Counted from the first letter of the stretch, positions 1 through 8,854 are shown. The stretch: 64,000 bases of DNA from Pseudobdellovibrionaceae bacterium (GCA_020635085.1 JACKAL010000001.1:310001-374000), one strand, 5' to 3'. Notes: a model not told the origin generated them from the letters alone. Translations and numbers: made by a program.

Positions 1-1
1 T

Positions 2-916
2 AAAGAAACAAAAAACTCTATAAAATCAGATGTTTTGGTGCAGGTTAAACCTGGAGAGAAAAAAGATATACAAGCTATAACAGGTATATTTTTCTCCGAG
101 GATATTTTAAAGCGCCCTGAGGATATGCAAAAAATTTTAGAAAAATTAGGCAGTCAATTTTTAATAATAACAAAACTTAAATCGCTTAATGTGGAGGTTG
201 ATTTTTCTTTTCAAGGTACATCACTGGACCTTGTAATAAAAAAAGTGCATGGAAGACGTGAGTCCAATTCTCCTTTGGAGTGGATTCGTCAGCGAATGGA
301 TCGGTGGGGTCTTAAGTTTCGTTTTGTTTCTGAAGATATAGAGGTGAGGTTAAAAGATTGTTTGGGGTTTTCGGAAAAAGATATGGTATTTCTGCCATCA
401 GACATGCTTTTTAAAGATGGTGTTCATTTCTTAACTCGAGATGATGCTCATACTCTTGCTCATGAGATGACCCATGCCATAAATTTTGTTCAATCTAATA
501 TAAATGGGTATGTGGGACCGCTAATTTCATTTGAGTTGTGGAATCCAGCTATGGTTTCCCTGCCGATACAGTATCGCTCATTTAGATCCGACGAGGTTGA
601 AGCGTGGTACGTAGGGGCACAAATTCTTGATCGCCCAGAAGAACGCGTAAAAATGCAAGTAGCTGCCAATCAATTCCTTGTTCAATTGCCATGGCTGGAA
701 TTTCTTTATGATAAACTTGAAAAGTATGAGATGCTTCCGTCCTACCAGGAGGGTAATAATTTTTCATATGCGCCTATAGAACCTGGGATTCCAGGTATGA
801 ACTTTGTCATGCCACTGCCAAAGAAATTTGATTCTATGGTGGAGTTAAAAGAGTATGTACTTTTCAATATTAAAAAACGCATAGAAGAGCTCAAAAAATT
901 TCAAGCCAGTCACTAA
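2..916 (+). CDS. Putative HExxH zinc metallopeptidase-like protein (5' end outside window)
   Basis: The frame is open from the first bases of the window, so the start codon probably lies upstream. The first in-window start-like codons (TTG at 35, GTG at 38) have no convincing ribosome site. Counted from the TTG at 35, an HExxH motif (HEMTH, residues 143-147) is followed about 40 residues later by acidic residues E187 and E189 in RSDEVEAW, where a gluzincin-type third zinc ligand would be expected. No signal peptide or membrane segment is visible in the part seen. It converges with the flavoprotein gene to its right. The family is not recognised and the substrate is unknown; a metal-dependent peptidase is inferred from the motif alone. 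Confidence 0.6.
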   Translation, partial: KETKNSIKSDVLVQVKPGEKKDIQAITGIFFSEDILKRPEDMQKILEKLGSQFLIITKLKSLNVEVDFSFQGTSLDLVIKKVHGRRESNSPLEWIRQRMDRWGLKFRFVSEDIEVRLKDCLGFSEKDMVFLPSDMLFKDGVHFLTRDDAHTLAHEMTHAINFVQSNINGYVGPLISFELWNPAMVSLPIQYRSFRSDEVEAWYVGAQILDRPEERVKMQVAANQFLVQLPWLEFLYDKLEKYEMLPSYQEGNNFSYAPIEPGIPGMNFVMPLPKKFDSMVELKEYVLFNIKKRIEELKKFQASH

Positions 917-920
917 GCAA

Positions 921-954
921 TAGATTCCCAGGGGCCATACCCCACGGGAGTCTA
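921..954. terminator. Hairpin between convergent genes
   Basis: TAGATTCCC (921-929) pairs with GGGAGTCTA (946-954) with one G-T pair, and GGGG (931-934) with CCCC (940-943) forms an inner stem. It overlaps the stop codon of the oxidoreductase on the minus strand and lies just after the peptidase-like gene. It probably ends transcription from both sides, although there is no long T run. Confidence 0.45.
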
Positions 955-2121
955 TAGCGAAGGAATGCGTGAAATGCTTAAGTGTTCTGGTAAGTGTTTT
1001 CCGTCGAGGTGTTGTGCCATTGCTTTTGCTGCATGGAAGTTGTTACCCATGCCATGGCCAGAACAACCTGTGTGAAGGAAAACATTATTGTAGGTCGGGT
1101 GTTGTCCTAAGATGGGCATACCATCAAAACTAAAAGCCATAATACCTGACCATTGATGGGAAACTTTAATCGGTTTTTTACTTTTAAAATGCTCCGAGAC
1201 GAACTTAATAAGCTCGGATTGGATAGGTTCTGTTATTTGATCGAGAGGGGTATTTTCAGCTTCTAAATTCAAATTGCGAAATCCCCCGATCAATAGGCGA
1301 CGATCCGCGAGTTGGCGAAAATAACAGAGAGATTGAGTAAAATAACATGGCCCGCGTACGGTAAAGTCCACAGGTTCTGTGGTCATCGCTTGGCCACGCC
1401 CAGGTGATACAAACTTTGCAAGCTCGGGAAATAAATTGGCAATGTAAGCATTGGTGGTAAAAACAACTTTGTTGGCAGAAAAGCTTGCTGTACGAGTGCG
1501 AATATGTACGCCACTAGTACTTTCGGTTAATTTAAAGACTTCCTGTTGAGGAAAAAAATCGACTTGCGCTTTACTTAATATTTTATGGATCAATTTAACG
1601 GGGTGGATTTCGCCATCTTTTGGGTAAAAAGCACCACCAAAAAATCCTTTGAGTGCAAACTCTTTTTCGATAGTCTCTGGATCGATGATGGAAAGTTCTA
1701 TATTATGAGATTTTATTTCTTCAACAAAACGGACATATTCATGGTAGCGGGATTCGCTTGGTGCGACTGTACAGGAACCAGTATTTTTATAAAGAACATC
1801 GTTGTTGTCGGCAATAATTTCTTCGCGGACTAAAATATGGTTCTCTTCAGAGAATTTCCAAATACGTGCGGCTTTTTCGTAACCATATTGATCCACCAAT
1901 TTCATGAGATGCTCGGTTGAGCCACAGGTGACAAAACCTGCGTTACGCCCAGATGCTCCAGCCGCAATGTGTTCGCGGTCGATAAGGGCAATTTTAAGCT
2001 GTGGGTGTTGTTTATGCAGCCAGTAGCTAAGAGAAACTCCAGCTACACCAGCACCCACGATAAGTACGTCGTAGTTTTTAGATTCCTGAGACGATTGATC
2101 AAGCCAATAAGAAACACTCAT
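952..2121 (-). CDS. FAD-dependent oxidoreductase, D-amino acid/glycine oxidase (DAO) family
   Basis: A 389-residue protein with an N-terminal Rossmann FAD-binding motif GAGVAG (residues 23-28) followed by the acidic end of strand 2 (IALIDRE). The layout fits the DAO superfamily (DadA, sarcosine oxidase, glycine oxidase), with a C-terminal segment HTGCSGHGMGNN that normally contacts FAD. Members oxidise the C-N bond of amino acids or N-methyl amino acids. The exact substrate cannot be read from sequence; the closest general type is the GlyOx/PuuB-like group that acts on amines. The GNAT gene lies 24 bases upstream on the same strand, so cotranscription is likely. No membrane segment is visible. 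Confidence 0.85.
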   Translation of the reverse strand: MSVSYWLDQSSQESKNYDVLIVGAGVAGVSLSYWLHKQHPQLKIALIDREHIAAGASGRNAGFVTCGSTEHLMKLVDQYGYEKAARIWKFSEENHILVREEIIADNNDVLYKNTGSCTVAPSESRYHEYVRFVEEIKSHNIELSIIDPETIEKEFALKGFFGGAFYPKDGEIHPVKLIHKILSKAQVDFFPQQEVFKLTESTSGVHIRTRTASFSANKVVFTTNAYIANLFPELAKFVSPGRGQAMTTEPVDFTVRGPCYFTQSLCYFRQLADRRLLIGGFRNLNLEAENTPLDQITEPIQSELIKFVSEHFKSKKPIKVSHQWSGIMAFSFDGMPILGQHPTYNNVFLHTGCSGHGMGNNFHAAKAMAQHLDGKHLPEHLSISRIPSL

Positions 2122-2145
2122 TTGGTTTTCCCTTTTTCAACAGGT

Positions 2146-2697
2146 TTATAAGATCTTAATCATTTCAACGGCTGTACACATGCACGGCTTCCCATCGCGT
2201 GTGCATACGTAATCCACATCTTTCCAGAACAAAGGATGTTCGATGACGGGCACAAAGCCAAACTTTTTTAAGTAATTCAGCGACGAGTTATTGGGAGATT
2301 CTTTCCAAGCATGGGTCACTACAGCCTTTGCACCCAATTGAAGCAGACGCTCTAGCGAAATTTTAGACATCTTTGGGCCAAGATTTTTTCCCCTAGCTTG
2401 TTCAGATAAAAAGAGACTCTGAAAATAACCCGCCTCGTCGAGATCGACTGGCCAGAGATCGGGGCGTAAGTGCTGTGTTTTGCCTTGTTGCCACTGTCCA
2501 GGGGCATAGGTCAGGCGCAGTCCGTGAATTTTTTTGTTTTCATCTTCAAGAACAAGTGAGCACATTACGCCATTTTTTTGAGATTTGCTATAGGCTGTCT
2601 TTAACTCCTCAAGGGAAAAATAGCCGTCTCCGATTTCTCTATCAGTGAAGGCTTTGATTAAGGGAAGATCTTTTTCTTCAAGCGGTCGAATGTGCAT
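2146..2697 (-). CDS. GNAT-family N-acetyltransferase-like protein
   Basis: The ATG at 2697 (MHIRPLEEKDLPLIKAF) is preferred over the upstream codon at 2805, which would run well into the preceding methyltransferase gene. This gives about 183 residues. The N-terminal pattern I-R-P-L-E-E-K-D-L-P is typical of GNAT proteins. The segment FLSEQARGKNLGPKM resembles the acetyl-CoA-binding motif A (Q/RxxGxG/A). A later region (ATHAWKESPNNSSLNYLKKFGF in essence) fits the motif B helix where the GNAT fold closes. The acceptor substrate is unknown. It sits 13 bases after the methyltransferase gene and 24 before the DAO gene, so the three may form one minus-strand unit. Confidence 0.65.
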   Translation of the reverse strand: MHIRPLEEKDLPLIKAFTDREIGDGYFSLEELKTAYSKSQKNGVMCSLVLEDENKKIHGLRLTYAPGQWQQGKTQHLRPDLWPVDLDEAGYFQSLFLSEQARGKNLGPKMSKISLERLLQLGAKAVVTHAWKESPNNSSLNYLKKFGFVPVIEHPLFWKDVDYVCTRDGKPCMCTAVEMIKIL

Positions 2698-2710
2698 TGG
2701 ATAAATTTTA

Positions 2711-3442
2711 TTAAATACGTGGTAGTTTCCAGAGAGAACGAAATGTTTTTTGTACGTTCTTTTTGAGATAGTTCCCAGGTAGCCAGCGACAGACTTCATT
2801 AACAACTTTGATTTTTGTCGGCATATTTTTTTGGAAAGTAGATTTCCAATCCATCATCTTATCGCCTGTTGAAAATGGATCAACTCCGGCAAATTTTTCT
2901 TCAAAATGAAATTTATCTGTCCAAAAAAATCTCATTATTGAATCAGTATGAATTAAATAAAAGCCATTTTGTTCTGTATGAGATAAAGGAGTTTTCTGAG
3001 TAAAAAAGAGTTGGCCGTTAACGTTTTCTACAAACCAGCGATGATGCTGGAATCCTGTAAATTCGTAGCTCTGAACACCATAAAGAAGCTCTGCTTCTCT
3101 TGTCGGTGTTTCGATATATCCAGACTTTGCCACGCGAATCATTTCACTACAAACCCAAAGGGGATCGCGGATATCTTCTAGCACATGAGAGCAAATGGCA
3201 AAATCAAATTGTTTATCCTTGAACGGCCATGGCTGTCTATTGCAGATATCCCACTGAATCCAGGTATCTTTAGTGAAACGTTCTGGAACGCCTATTTGTC
3301 CATCTTTGCCTCTGGTATCATAAGACAGTGCATCGAGAACATAGTTGGCTCTTTCAAAAGGGTTAGCCCAGCCACCAATGTCGAGAACAACATCAGTGTC
3401 CTTAATACGATTTAATACTTCGGGTAAACTTGATTTATGCAT
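2711..3442 (-). CDS. SAM-dependent class I methyltransferase
   Basis: The ATG at 3442 (MHKSSLPEVLNRI) is chosen because the longer frame to 3637 would overlap the exported-protein gene upstream by 140 bases. It gives a protein of about 243 residues. Motif I is DVVLDIGGWANPF (SAM-binding loop). The post-motif segment FDFAICSHVLEDIRDP is the classic Methyltransf_11 motif IV, followed by VAKSGYIETPTRE. This marks a soluble class I methyltransferase that acts on a small molecule or sugar. The substrate is not predictable from the window. No transmembrane segment is visible. Confidence 0.75.
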   Translation of the reverse strand: MHKSSLPEVLNRIKDTDVVLDIGGWANPFERANYVLDALSYDTRGKDGQIGVPERFTKDTWIQWDICNRQPWPFKDKQFDFAICSHVLEDIRDPLWVCSEMIRVAKSGYIETPTREAELLYGVQSYEFTGFQHHRWFVENVNGQLFFTQKTPLSHTEQNGFYLIHTDSIMRFFWTDKFHFEEKFAGVDPFSTGDKMMDWKSTFQKNMPTKIKVVNEVCRWLPGNYLKKNVQKTFRSLWKLPRI

Positions 3443-3497
3443 ATGGCATAAGGAACTAGTTTTTATCACAGAAAAAGTCAATAAATAGATGATGGAA

Positions 3498-4229
3498 TCA
3501 CTGTTTTGTAGTGGGGGATTGGGTTGCTTCTTGCGCAGGTGGCTCATCTGCACCTGATGGAATGTAGGATATGGAGTAGATGAGATAGGCGGAGGCGTCT
3601 TTTTTACTGTCACAGATTTTTTTCGCATCTGTCTCACTGCAATTAATTAACTTATTTTCTGTGTTATTTAAAATAAAGCAAAATTTTTCATTGGGGGACT
3701 TAAACAGGGAGTCTAATGTTACTGTGTGGCTGGTATTTTTTAAAACATTTTTCCATGTAGTACTATTTTCATTGCCTTCTATTTTTTGCCATTCGTCTGT
3801 AAGAACAAAATCCGCGGTGAGTTCAGGATGATCATCTTTTAATAAGTGTACTTGAACGGACCTAAAGAAAAGACCGGTATTTTGTGCAGGGTTTTTGGCA
3901 ACAGTTAGTTCGTGATCTAGCTCATTCATTTTGAGTTGAACAGACAACTTTTTGGGCGCATCCGTGGATGTTTCTAAATTTGTCGTTTGCTTAAAATCAC
4001 GCGCTTCCCCACGTGTCTTGTTGCCCTTGGTATCAATGGCAATTTGTCCAAGTGTTATTTGGGCGTTGTAGTTTGTGTTGCTCATGCTGACCATATCGCG
4101 CCCCTGGGTAAAAGAATTTTTGCAAAAACCATGGTAGCTGACTTGCAATTTTCCGGAAGGAGTATCTTGCAGTCCGAGAGCGGCAGAACAGGATGAAAAG
4201 ATGATTATGAGAATGATTTCGCGGTTCAT
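3498..4229 (-). CDS. Putative exported lipoprotein of unknown function
   Basis: A 243-residue protein that begins MNREIILIIIFSSCSA, a short hydrophobic signal with a possible lipobox ending at the Cys. The mature part is polar, contains a Cys pair late in the protein (KFCFI and INCSETDAKKICD), and ends in a Pro/Thr/Gln-rich tail. No family is recognised. The start ATG at 4229 has no visible Shine-Dalgarno sequence. Instead a long inverted repeat lies a few bases upstream (4235-4268), which could control expression. It is probably an envelope protein; that rests only on the signal sequence. Confidence 0.55.
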   Translation of the reverse strand: MNREIILIIIFSSCSAALGLQDTPSGKLQVSYHGFCKNSFTQGRDMVSMSNTNYNAQITLGQIAIDTKGNKTRGEARDFKQTTNLETSTDAPKKLSVQLKMNELDHELTVAKNPAQNTGLFFRSVQVHLLKDDHPELTADFVLTDEWQKIEGNENSTTWKNVLKNTSHTVTLDSLFKSPNEKFCFILNNTENKLINCSETDAKKICDSKKDASAYLIYSISYIPSGADEPPAQEATQSPTTKQ

Positions 4230-4234
4230 TTTTA

Positions 4235-4268
4235 AATTCTAGCAAAATTCTGACTATTTGCTAGAATT
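4235..4268 (-). promoter_or_regulatory. 12-bp inverted repeat in the leader of the lipoprotein gene
   Basis: AATTCTAGCAAA (4235-4246) and TTTGCTAGAATT (4257-4268) are perfect inverted repeats with a 10-base spacer. They start 5 bases upstream of the ATG at 4229, where a ribosome site would be expected. It may be an operator or an mRNA hairpin that controls translation. Confidence 0.4.
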
Positions 4269-4399
4269 CGTTTTAACATATTGCAGACATAATAGACAGG
4301 TGAGTAGTGTTTGTACCGATGAGGGGCCTTTTGTAAGCATAAAAACCTTTTCCTAAGGCATCAGAAATGCAGTCTTTTAGATAAGAAATGCGACTAAGC

Positions 4400-4414
4400 G
4401 TCTCAATCTGAGAC
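4400..4414. promoter_or_regulatory. Palindrome upstream of the 4439 gene
   Basis: GTCTCA-ATC-TGAGAC is a perfect 6-bp inverted repeat with a 3-base centre, 24 bases upstream of the ATG at 4439. Its size and position suit a dimeric repressor operator. No regulator is linked to it. Confidence 0.3.
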
Positions 4415-4438
4415 ACTTTTAACGCTATAGGATATTTG

Positions 4439-5587
4439 ATGTTTAAAAATTATATGATGACTAAAAAAATAGAATTGAAGTCCCTTATTTCACTCATTTA
4501 TATATTGGTTTTTGTTTTTTTGTCGCAAAAAATTTATGCAGCCTCAATAGATCAGAGTAACGCTATAGACAGTTTTACTATTGATGTAGCTCGACGAGCT
4601 GAGCAGGTGAAAGCTGCTGGTCATTATCCGATTGATCTTAAATTGTCTTCTCAGAACTTACGCGAAGTAGCCGCGACTTTGCTGTTTAATGAAACCTCGT
4701 GCAATGAGAAATATATAATGCATTGGAATCCAAAAGAAGACTTTCCTTCGTTAGGCTTGCCACATGCGATCTGGTTTCCGAGGGGGGTTTCTTATAAATA
4801 CGAAGAGGTTTTTCCTGATATGTGGAGGTTCTTATATAAGAGGGCTTTGAGTAGCGGTAAATCAATTCCGCATTTTATGCAAGGGAAGGAAAATCCAGGA
4901 TTAGCTTGGACTAGATATGAGTATGAGAATCCAGATCGAGAAACTCTTGCAGATATTATGGCAATGAAGAATTTTTTAAAAGATCCACAAGTTTTAGAGT
5001 GGCAGGCAGAATTCGTTGCGGAAAGAACAAGTGGTGAGCTTTATAAAATGCTAGCTGCAGCATCAATGGAAGTGCCGTCTACTAGAGATGTAGTCTATAA
5101 AAATTTAAAAGAGCTGTTAAGTACGGACCTTGGAAAAATGGCGGTGATTGATTATGTTAACTTCAAGGGCGTTGGACTTAAGCCCATCTCTCTACCCGGT
5201 GCGAGCCGGCAAGTAAATTGGGGACTAAGAGCCGTTCTGGAAAATATGGAACCCCTCAAAAAAGAGTACAGTAAAGATGCACAATACGCACAAATGAGTC
5301 GGGAGGAACAGGTTCGTTATCTTTTTGCCAAAACTGCAGAAAAAACGTTATTGGGATTAGCCAACGCCTATGATTTGGATGCAGATAAACGACAAGTAAG
5401 GCTTAAGTATTTAGAGCGCGATGCACATGGAAAAGCCCTTGGTGGCTGGGCAAAGCGAATCGATAGAACATATGGGCAAGATAAATTAGATATATTTAAA
5501 AGCTGTACAATGATGGCAGATAAAGCAAACAATAAAGTTTTTTTAAACCAGGATTCAAGTTTAAAATCGTTTAAAATCGTTAGGTAA
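4439..5587 (+). CDS. Secreted protein of unknown function
   Basis: The ATG at 4439 (after a TTG at 4436) gives about 382 residues. The N-terminus MFKNYMMTKK is basic, followed by a hydrophobic stretch LISLIYILVFVFLS and a cleavage-like KIYA|AS, so this is a clear Sec signal peptide; alternative ATG starts lie a few codons on. The mature region is rich in Tyr, Trp and charged residues with no repeats. No family is recognised. The very end holds a tandem copy of TTAAAATCGT (5561-5580) that encodes part of the last residues, suggesting a small slippage duplication. It is likely periplasmic or secreted. Confidence 0.6.
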   Translation: MFKNYMMTKKIELKSLISLIYILVFVFLSQKIYAASIDQSNAIDSFTIDVARRAEQVKAAGHYPIDLKLSSQNLREVAATLLFNETSCNEKYIMHWNPKEDFPSLGLPHAIWFPRGVSYKYEEVFPDMWRFLYKRALSSGKSIPHFMQGKENPGLAWTRYEYENPDRETLADIMAMKNFLKDPQVLEWQAEFVAERTSGELYKMLAAASMEVPSTRDVVYKNLKELLSTDLGKMAVIDYVNFKGVGLKPISLPGASRQVNWGLRAVLENMEPLKKEYSKDAQYAQMSREEQVRYLFAKTAEKTLLGLANAYDLDADKRQVRLKYLERDAHGKALGGWAKRIDRTYGQDKLDIFKSCTMMADKANNKVFLNQDSSLKSFKIVR

Positions 5588-5738
5588 AATGTACAGATTA
5601 TTTAGTGGGTACCTAATGACCAAAGTCGAATACCAGTATTAGGTTAAGCTTGGAACATCACCAAATAATTTGACTAGCGATTCTATTTGTTTAAGCTAAA
5701 TATAGCTTCAAAGAAGATATAAAAATATAGGAGCTTCT

Positions 5739-6230
5739 GTGAAAATTGCGTATTTACTAATGAGTTGTCTCCTTTTTGTCTGCTGTAGTTCTGTAAATAA
5801 AAAATCCACCACCGATCGAGGACCGCAATCTCATTTTGAAGGCGACCTTCACCAAATTAAAGAGACCTTGGTTGTTTCCTCCAGCAAAGATGAGAGCAAA
5901 CTCACGTTGGTGATGACAGCAGAATTAGCAAAAAGGCTGTATAATTCTAAACAAGCGAAAGACTTGTCTTCAGAAAATCTAAATGTAAAAAATACCGTTC
6001 TAACGGGGAAAATTATAGATGCTAATAAGATTCTTTGTTTTACAAATGAAGAGATGCTTAATTTCCTAGAATCAACTTCTGATTCTAATAAAGACAAACC
6101 AAAGAGACAGACTAAGAGAAGTACGATTGAGCAATGGACCTTAAATATCCTAAGTATAGTTAATGAGAAGGTTTCCGTTGCGAACAAAATATTTACGAGT
6201 GATTTTATCTGCTTTACTGACATAATCTGA
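5739..6230 (+). CDS. Small putative lipoprotein
   Basis: A GTG start at 5739 is preceded by a good ribosome site (AGGAG, 5730-5734 region). The 163-residue product begins MKIAYLLMSCLLFVCC, a lipoprotein-type signal with two adjacent Cys. The mature part is Lys/Ser/Thr rich and unlike any family I recognise. It ends right before the ISL3 transposase remnant, so its 3' end may have been altered by the insertion. Function is unknown. Confidence 0.5.
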   Translation: MKIAYLLMSCLLFVCCSSVNKKSTTDRGPQSHFEGDLHQIKETLVVSSSKDESKLTLVMTAELAKRLYNSKQAKDLSSENLNVKNTVLTGKIIDANKILCFTNEEMLNFLESTSDSNKDKPKRQTKRSTIEQWTLNILSIVNEKVSVANKIFTSDFICFTDII

Positions 6231-6245
6231 GTGTACTTTTGAAGT

Positions 6246-6797
6246 GATCTTCCCCAGATTTTAGATATGAGCGATCCGTTTAAACTGTTTGCAAAAACCA
6301 TGTTCCCTGAGGCTAAAATTATTGCTGACCACTTCCACGTTGTTCGCCTTTTTAATCCCTTAATTAACAAAGCAAGAACAGAAATTACAGGTGACCGAAG
6401 ATCAAATCCTGTTCGAAAGCTACTAATCATGAATGGAGAAAAATTAGAATACTTCGAAAAACGAGCTTTGTATGAATGGCTGAAACTCCATCCAAAACTA
6501 AATGAACTCTATCACTTTAAAGAAGCACTCCATGGATTTTATCGATGTCGAGGCTATGATCGAGCCAGGCGTGCACTAATTGCACTTACAGACCGCATGG
6601 CTTTATCGCAACTTCCAGAAGTTCAAAAGATCAGAAAAACCCTTTTAAAATGGAAGCAAGAGATTTTAAATTATTTTACGACAGGATTAACAAATGGACG
6701 CACTGAAGGATTTAACAACCTCGCAAAACTGTTGCAGAAGCGGGCTTTCGGATTTAAAAGCTTTAAAAACTACAGGCTTCGTCTGCTAAGTTTATGA
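6246..6797 (+). pseudogene. ISL3-family transposase, C-terminal remnant
   Basis: An open frame of about 180 residues matches the C-terminal half of ISL3 transposases: KLFAKTMFPEAKIIADHFHVV (catalytic-domain strand and helix with the Asp), then TGLTNGRTEGFNNLAKLLQK with the catalytic Glu, then the terminal FGFKSFKNYRLRLL. The N-terminal half, including the zinc-finger/HTH region and the first catalytic Asp, is missing. The frame upstream is closed by a TGA at about 6240, so this is a decayed insertion rather than an active transposase. It lies about 80 bases from the left attachment-like site. Confidence 0.8.
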
Positions 6798-6840
6798 AAT
6801 TTTTGAATGTTGGACAAAGTTCCACCATCGACCGAGTAGA

Positions 6841-6864
6841 ACCGTAGAACCGTAGAACCGTAGA
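6841..6864. repeat. Three 8-bp tandem repeats
   Basis: ACCGTAGA is repeated three times exactly, with degenerate partial copies on either side. It lies between the ISL3 remnant and the putative left attachment site. It is too short for CRISPR and has no spacers. Its role is unknown. Confidence 0.7.
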
Positions 6865-6876
6865 ACCCTAATTTCA

Positions 6877-6890
6877 AAAATTGGTCGGGG
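6877..6890. other. Putative attachment site att1 (tRNA-Pro 3'-end repeat)
   Basis: AAAATTGGTCGGGG is identical to 53305-53318, which is the 3' end of tRNA-Pro (CCCCGACCA with its CCA) plus downstream flank. It lies 66 bases beyond the stop of the first integrase. On the minus strand it forms the end of a GC hairpin (about 6883-6912) followed by AATTTTTG, so it may also terminate the integrase transcript. Confidence 0.55.
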
Positions 6891-6956
6891 CTCCTTTCGG
6901 CGCCCCAAACCATTATAATCATTAGCTTTGTTTTGTCCATGAAGAAATCTGAAGCT

Positions 6957-8084
6957 TTATTGAAAATGACCGTTTCCTGATTTACCGCCACCCCCTTTTA
7001 TGGCAATAATTTTGCCCATTTTATCGTAGGGGATACCGTAACCAAGCTTGTCAGTTCCACCTTGGACATCCACACCAGCTTTTCTGAGGTAGACGTTTGT
7101 GGTTTTAATCTGACTGTGACCGACGATAGACATCACTCTTGCGAGAGATTCGCCTCTGGCTAGTAGATTCGTAATGAATGTAGCTCGTAGATCGTGAAAT
7201 TTAATTGGCGTAATACCAATGACTTCACAAAACTCTTTTGTCACCTTTGCCTGTGCTGTTTGTTTCCATTCTGGAAGGTGTGGAAGAACAAATTCATTAT
7301 CGCTAGCTTTAAGCTTTAACTCTTTTAAAAAATTTAGTAGCTCGTCGGAAATCGGTACGACGCGACTTCGTTGGGTTTTAGTTGGGCCAAATCCATTCTT
7401 TCGGGTCCACTGTCTTTGGACGCAAATAATTCTAGCGTCGAAGTCTACGTCCACCCACTTAAGGGCGAATAGTTCTCCGCTTCGCATACCTGTCATCAAG
7501 GCCATGACCCAAACTGGGTAGAATCTATGATTCAGTTCTTTTGCCTTTTGCAAAAAGATTTCTACTTCAGAATTAGTAAATACCTTTTGATCAACATCTG
7601 CGATTGGGACTCGAATACCAGTAGTAGGATTTCTAGGAATGAGTCCTTCCTCAACGGCCATTTGAAAAATCCTTCTGATAAGTTTCAGATTTGTTTTTCT
7701 AGACCAGGGAGTAAGGTGCGCTGGTAGGTGCTCAAAAACCATTTCGTAAACTTTGTTTTTTGAGATATCTGCAAGCTCAATGTCATTCCATTCAGGATTC
7801 ACCCATTTACCAAGTTGTCGCTTGTATTGTTCAACTGTAGAAGGTCTGTGTACGAGTTTTATGCGATCTATACAGATTTGATACCATTCTCCCCATGTGT
7901 AGGGTACAGCGCCATCTTTGATCATTCCAAGCTCTCGTTTTAATTCAAACTCAAGCTTTTCTGCTGATTTCTTGGTTTCTAATCCGCGACGACGACGTTG
8001 AATTCTTCGTCCTTTAGGATCTATCCCGCTTACTTGGACCTCCCATAGTCGCTTTCCTTTATATTCATAATATCTTATTGCCAT
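6957..8084 (-). CDS. Tyrosine recombinase/integrase of element 1
   Basis: The ATG at 8084 (MAIRYYEYKG) is chosen over the longer frame to 8249, because the longer frame would overlap the excisionase gene. The product is 375 residues. It has an N-terminal Arm-type domain with YEYKGKRLWEVQV, a SAM-like core-binding domain, and a C-terminal catalytic domain with R201 (TGMRSGEL), K236, H297-x-x-R300 (FHDLRATFIT), H323 (GHSQIKTT) and nucleophile Y332. The set is complete, so the enzyme should be active. It should catalyse site-specific integration and excision. It is clearly similar to the integrase at 17475-18560. The putative attachment core lies 66 bases past its stop codon. Confidence 0.93.
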   Translation of the reverse strand: MAIRYYEYKGKRLWEVQVSGIDPKGRRIQRRRRGLETKKSAEKLEFELKRELGMIKDGAVPYTWGEWYQICIDRIKLVHRPSTVEQYKRQLGKWVNPEWNDIELADISKNKVYEMVFEHLPAHLTPWSRKTNLKLIRRIFQMAVEEGLIPRNPTTGIRVPIADVDQKVFTNSEVEIFLQKAKELNHRFYPVWVMALMTGMRSGELFALKWVDVDFDARIICVQRQWTRKNGFGPTKTQRSRVVPISDELLNFLKELKLKASDNEFVLPHLPEWKQTAQAKVTKEFCEVIGITPIKFHDLRATFITNLLARGESLARVMSIVGHSQIKTTNVYLRKAGVDVQGGTDKLGYGIPYDKMGKIIAIKGGGGKSGNGHFQ

Positions 8085-8085
8085 A

Positions 8086-8310
8086 TTAAGCTCCTTTTTT
8101 AATAAAAAGGGCCCTGCAATCGTGCATTTTAAATCGCAATCTTCTACCAAGCTTGTAGGCCTTAATTTGGTCTCTGTGAACCATGATCCTAAGAGCATTG
8201 GTTGAGATTGATAGAAAGCGAGCTGCTTCTTCAGTTGAAAGCCACTCATGCTCTATTCTATTGCCAAAGAACAAAGGATCTTCCGATCCTTCAGAAGGTT
8301 TTTTTAACAT
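8086..8310 (-). CDS. Excisionase-family helix-turn-helix protein (element 1)
   Basis: A 74-residue protein with the pattern WLSTEEAARFLSISTNALRIMV followed by YKLGRRLRFK, the MerR-like winged helix of excisionases (HTH_17 type). It lies one base upstream of the integrase start, so the two are translationally coupled. It probably directs excision or controls the integrase. The same arrangement, including the one-base gap, occurs at 18562-18843. Confidence 0.85.
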   Translation of the reverse strand: MLKKPSEGSEDPLFFGNRIEHEWLSTEEAARFLSISTNALRIMVHRDQIKAYKLGRRLRFKMHDCRALFIKKGA

Positions 8311-8417
8311 AGTTAGTCTCCTAAATCCATTATCCTGTGAGGCTTAGAGCAGTTTTAAGTGATCTATAAATACTCAGAAATACGGGATAATTTGAAGTTT
8401 GAAAAATAAGATTGTTG

Positions 8418-8804
8418 TTAGTCTTTTTTACTAGGCTTTTTGCTACGGCCTTTGGCCAACCCAACATGGTTTTTAAGGGCTAGTAGAACGTCTTCTGGCA
8501 ACGAATTTTTGTCGCTTTTAGCGTTCTTGAGAAGGTTAGCTAAAACCTTCGATTCATCAAAGTTATCTTCTTTGATTTGCTCTATTTCTTGCGTTGAAAT
8601 TTTACTTTTAACTTTTGCTAAAACCCAGTTTGCAATATCTGATTTATTAATTTCACCGTGTTCAAAGTCTTTATTTATCAGATTCGTTATTTCTTCAAGA
8701 GCTTCATTCGCGTCTTTATTAAGGACAACTCTAAACTGCTGATTTTTTCTTTTATCTATTTTGACTACTGGTGGATTGGTTTTTTGAGCTACATTTAATT
8801 CCAT
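8418..8804 (-). CDS. Small basic DNA-binding-like protein, possible relaxosome component
   Basis: The ATG at 8804 (MELNVAQKTN) has an AAGGAG ribosome site at the right distance and is preferred over the upstream starts at 8840 (ATG) and 8867 (GTG, inside the inverted repeat). The product is about 128 residues. A segment FRVVLNKDANEALEEI...KSDIANWVL resembles a ribbon-helix-helix fold, with a strongly basic tail (GRSKKPSKKD). Its position upstream of xis-int and next to the relaxase-like gene is matched by 18948-19235 in element 2. A relaxosome accessory or partition-type role is inferred; no family is firmly recognised. Confidence 0.5.
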   Translation of the reverse strand: MELNVAQKTNPPVVKIDKRKNQQFRVVLNKDANEALEEITNLINKDFEHGEINKSDIANWVLAKVKSKISTQEIEQIKEDNFDESKVLANLLKNAKSDKNSLPEDVLLALKNHVGLAKGRSKKPSKKD

Positions 8805-8854
8805 ATTAAACTCCTTATTTATATTTACTGTCGCCGCCATTTTATTTTCTTTCA

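Noticed and set aside
6246..6797. Active ISL3 transposase
   Set aside because: The N-terminal half and the first catalytic Asp are missing and a stop closes the frame upstream.
6841..6864. Short tandem repeats looked at as a CRISPR start
   Set aside because: The unit is 8 bases without spacers and there are no cas genes, so this is a microsatellite-like repeat.
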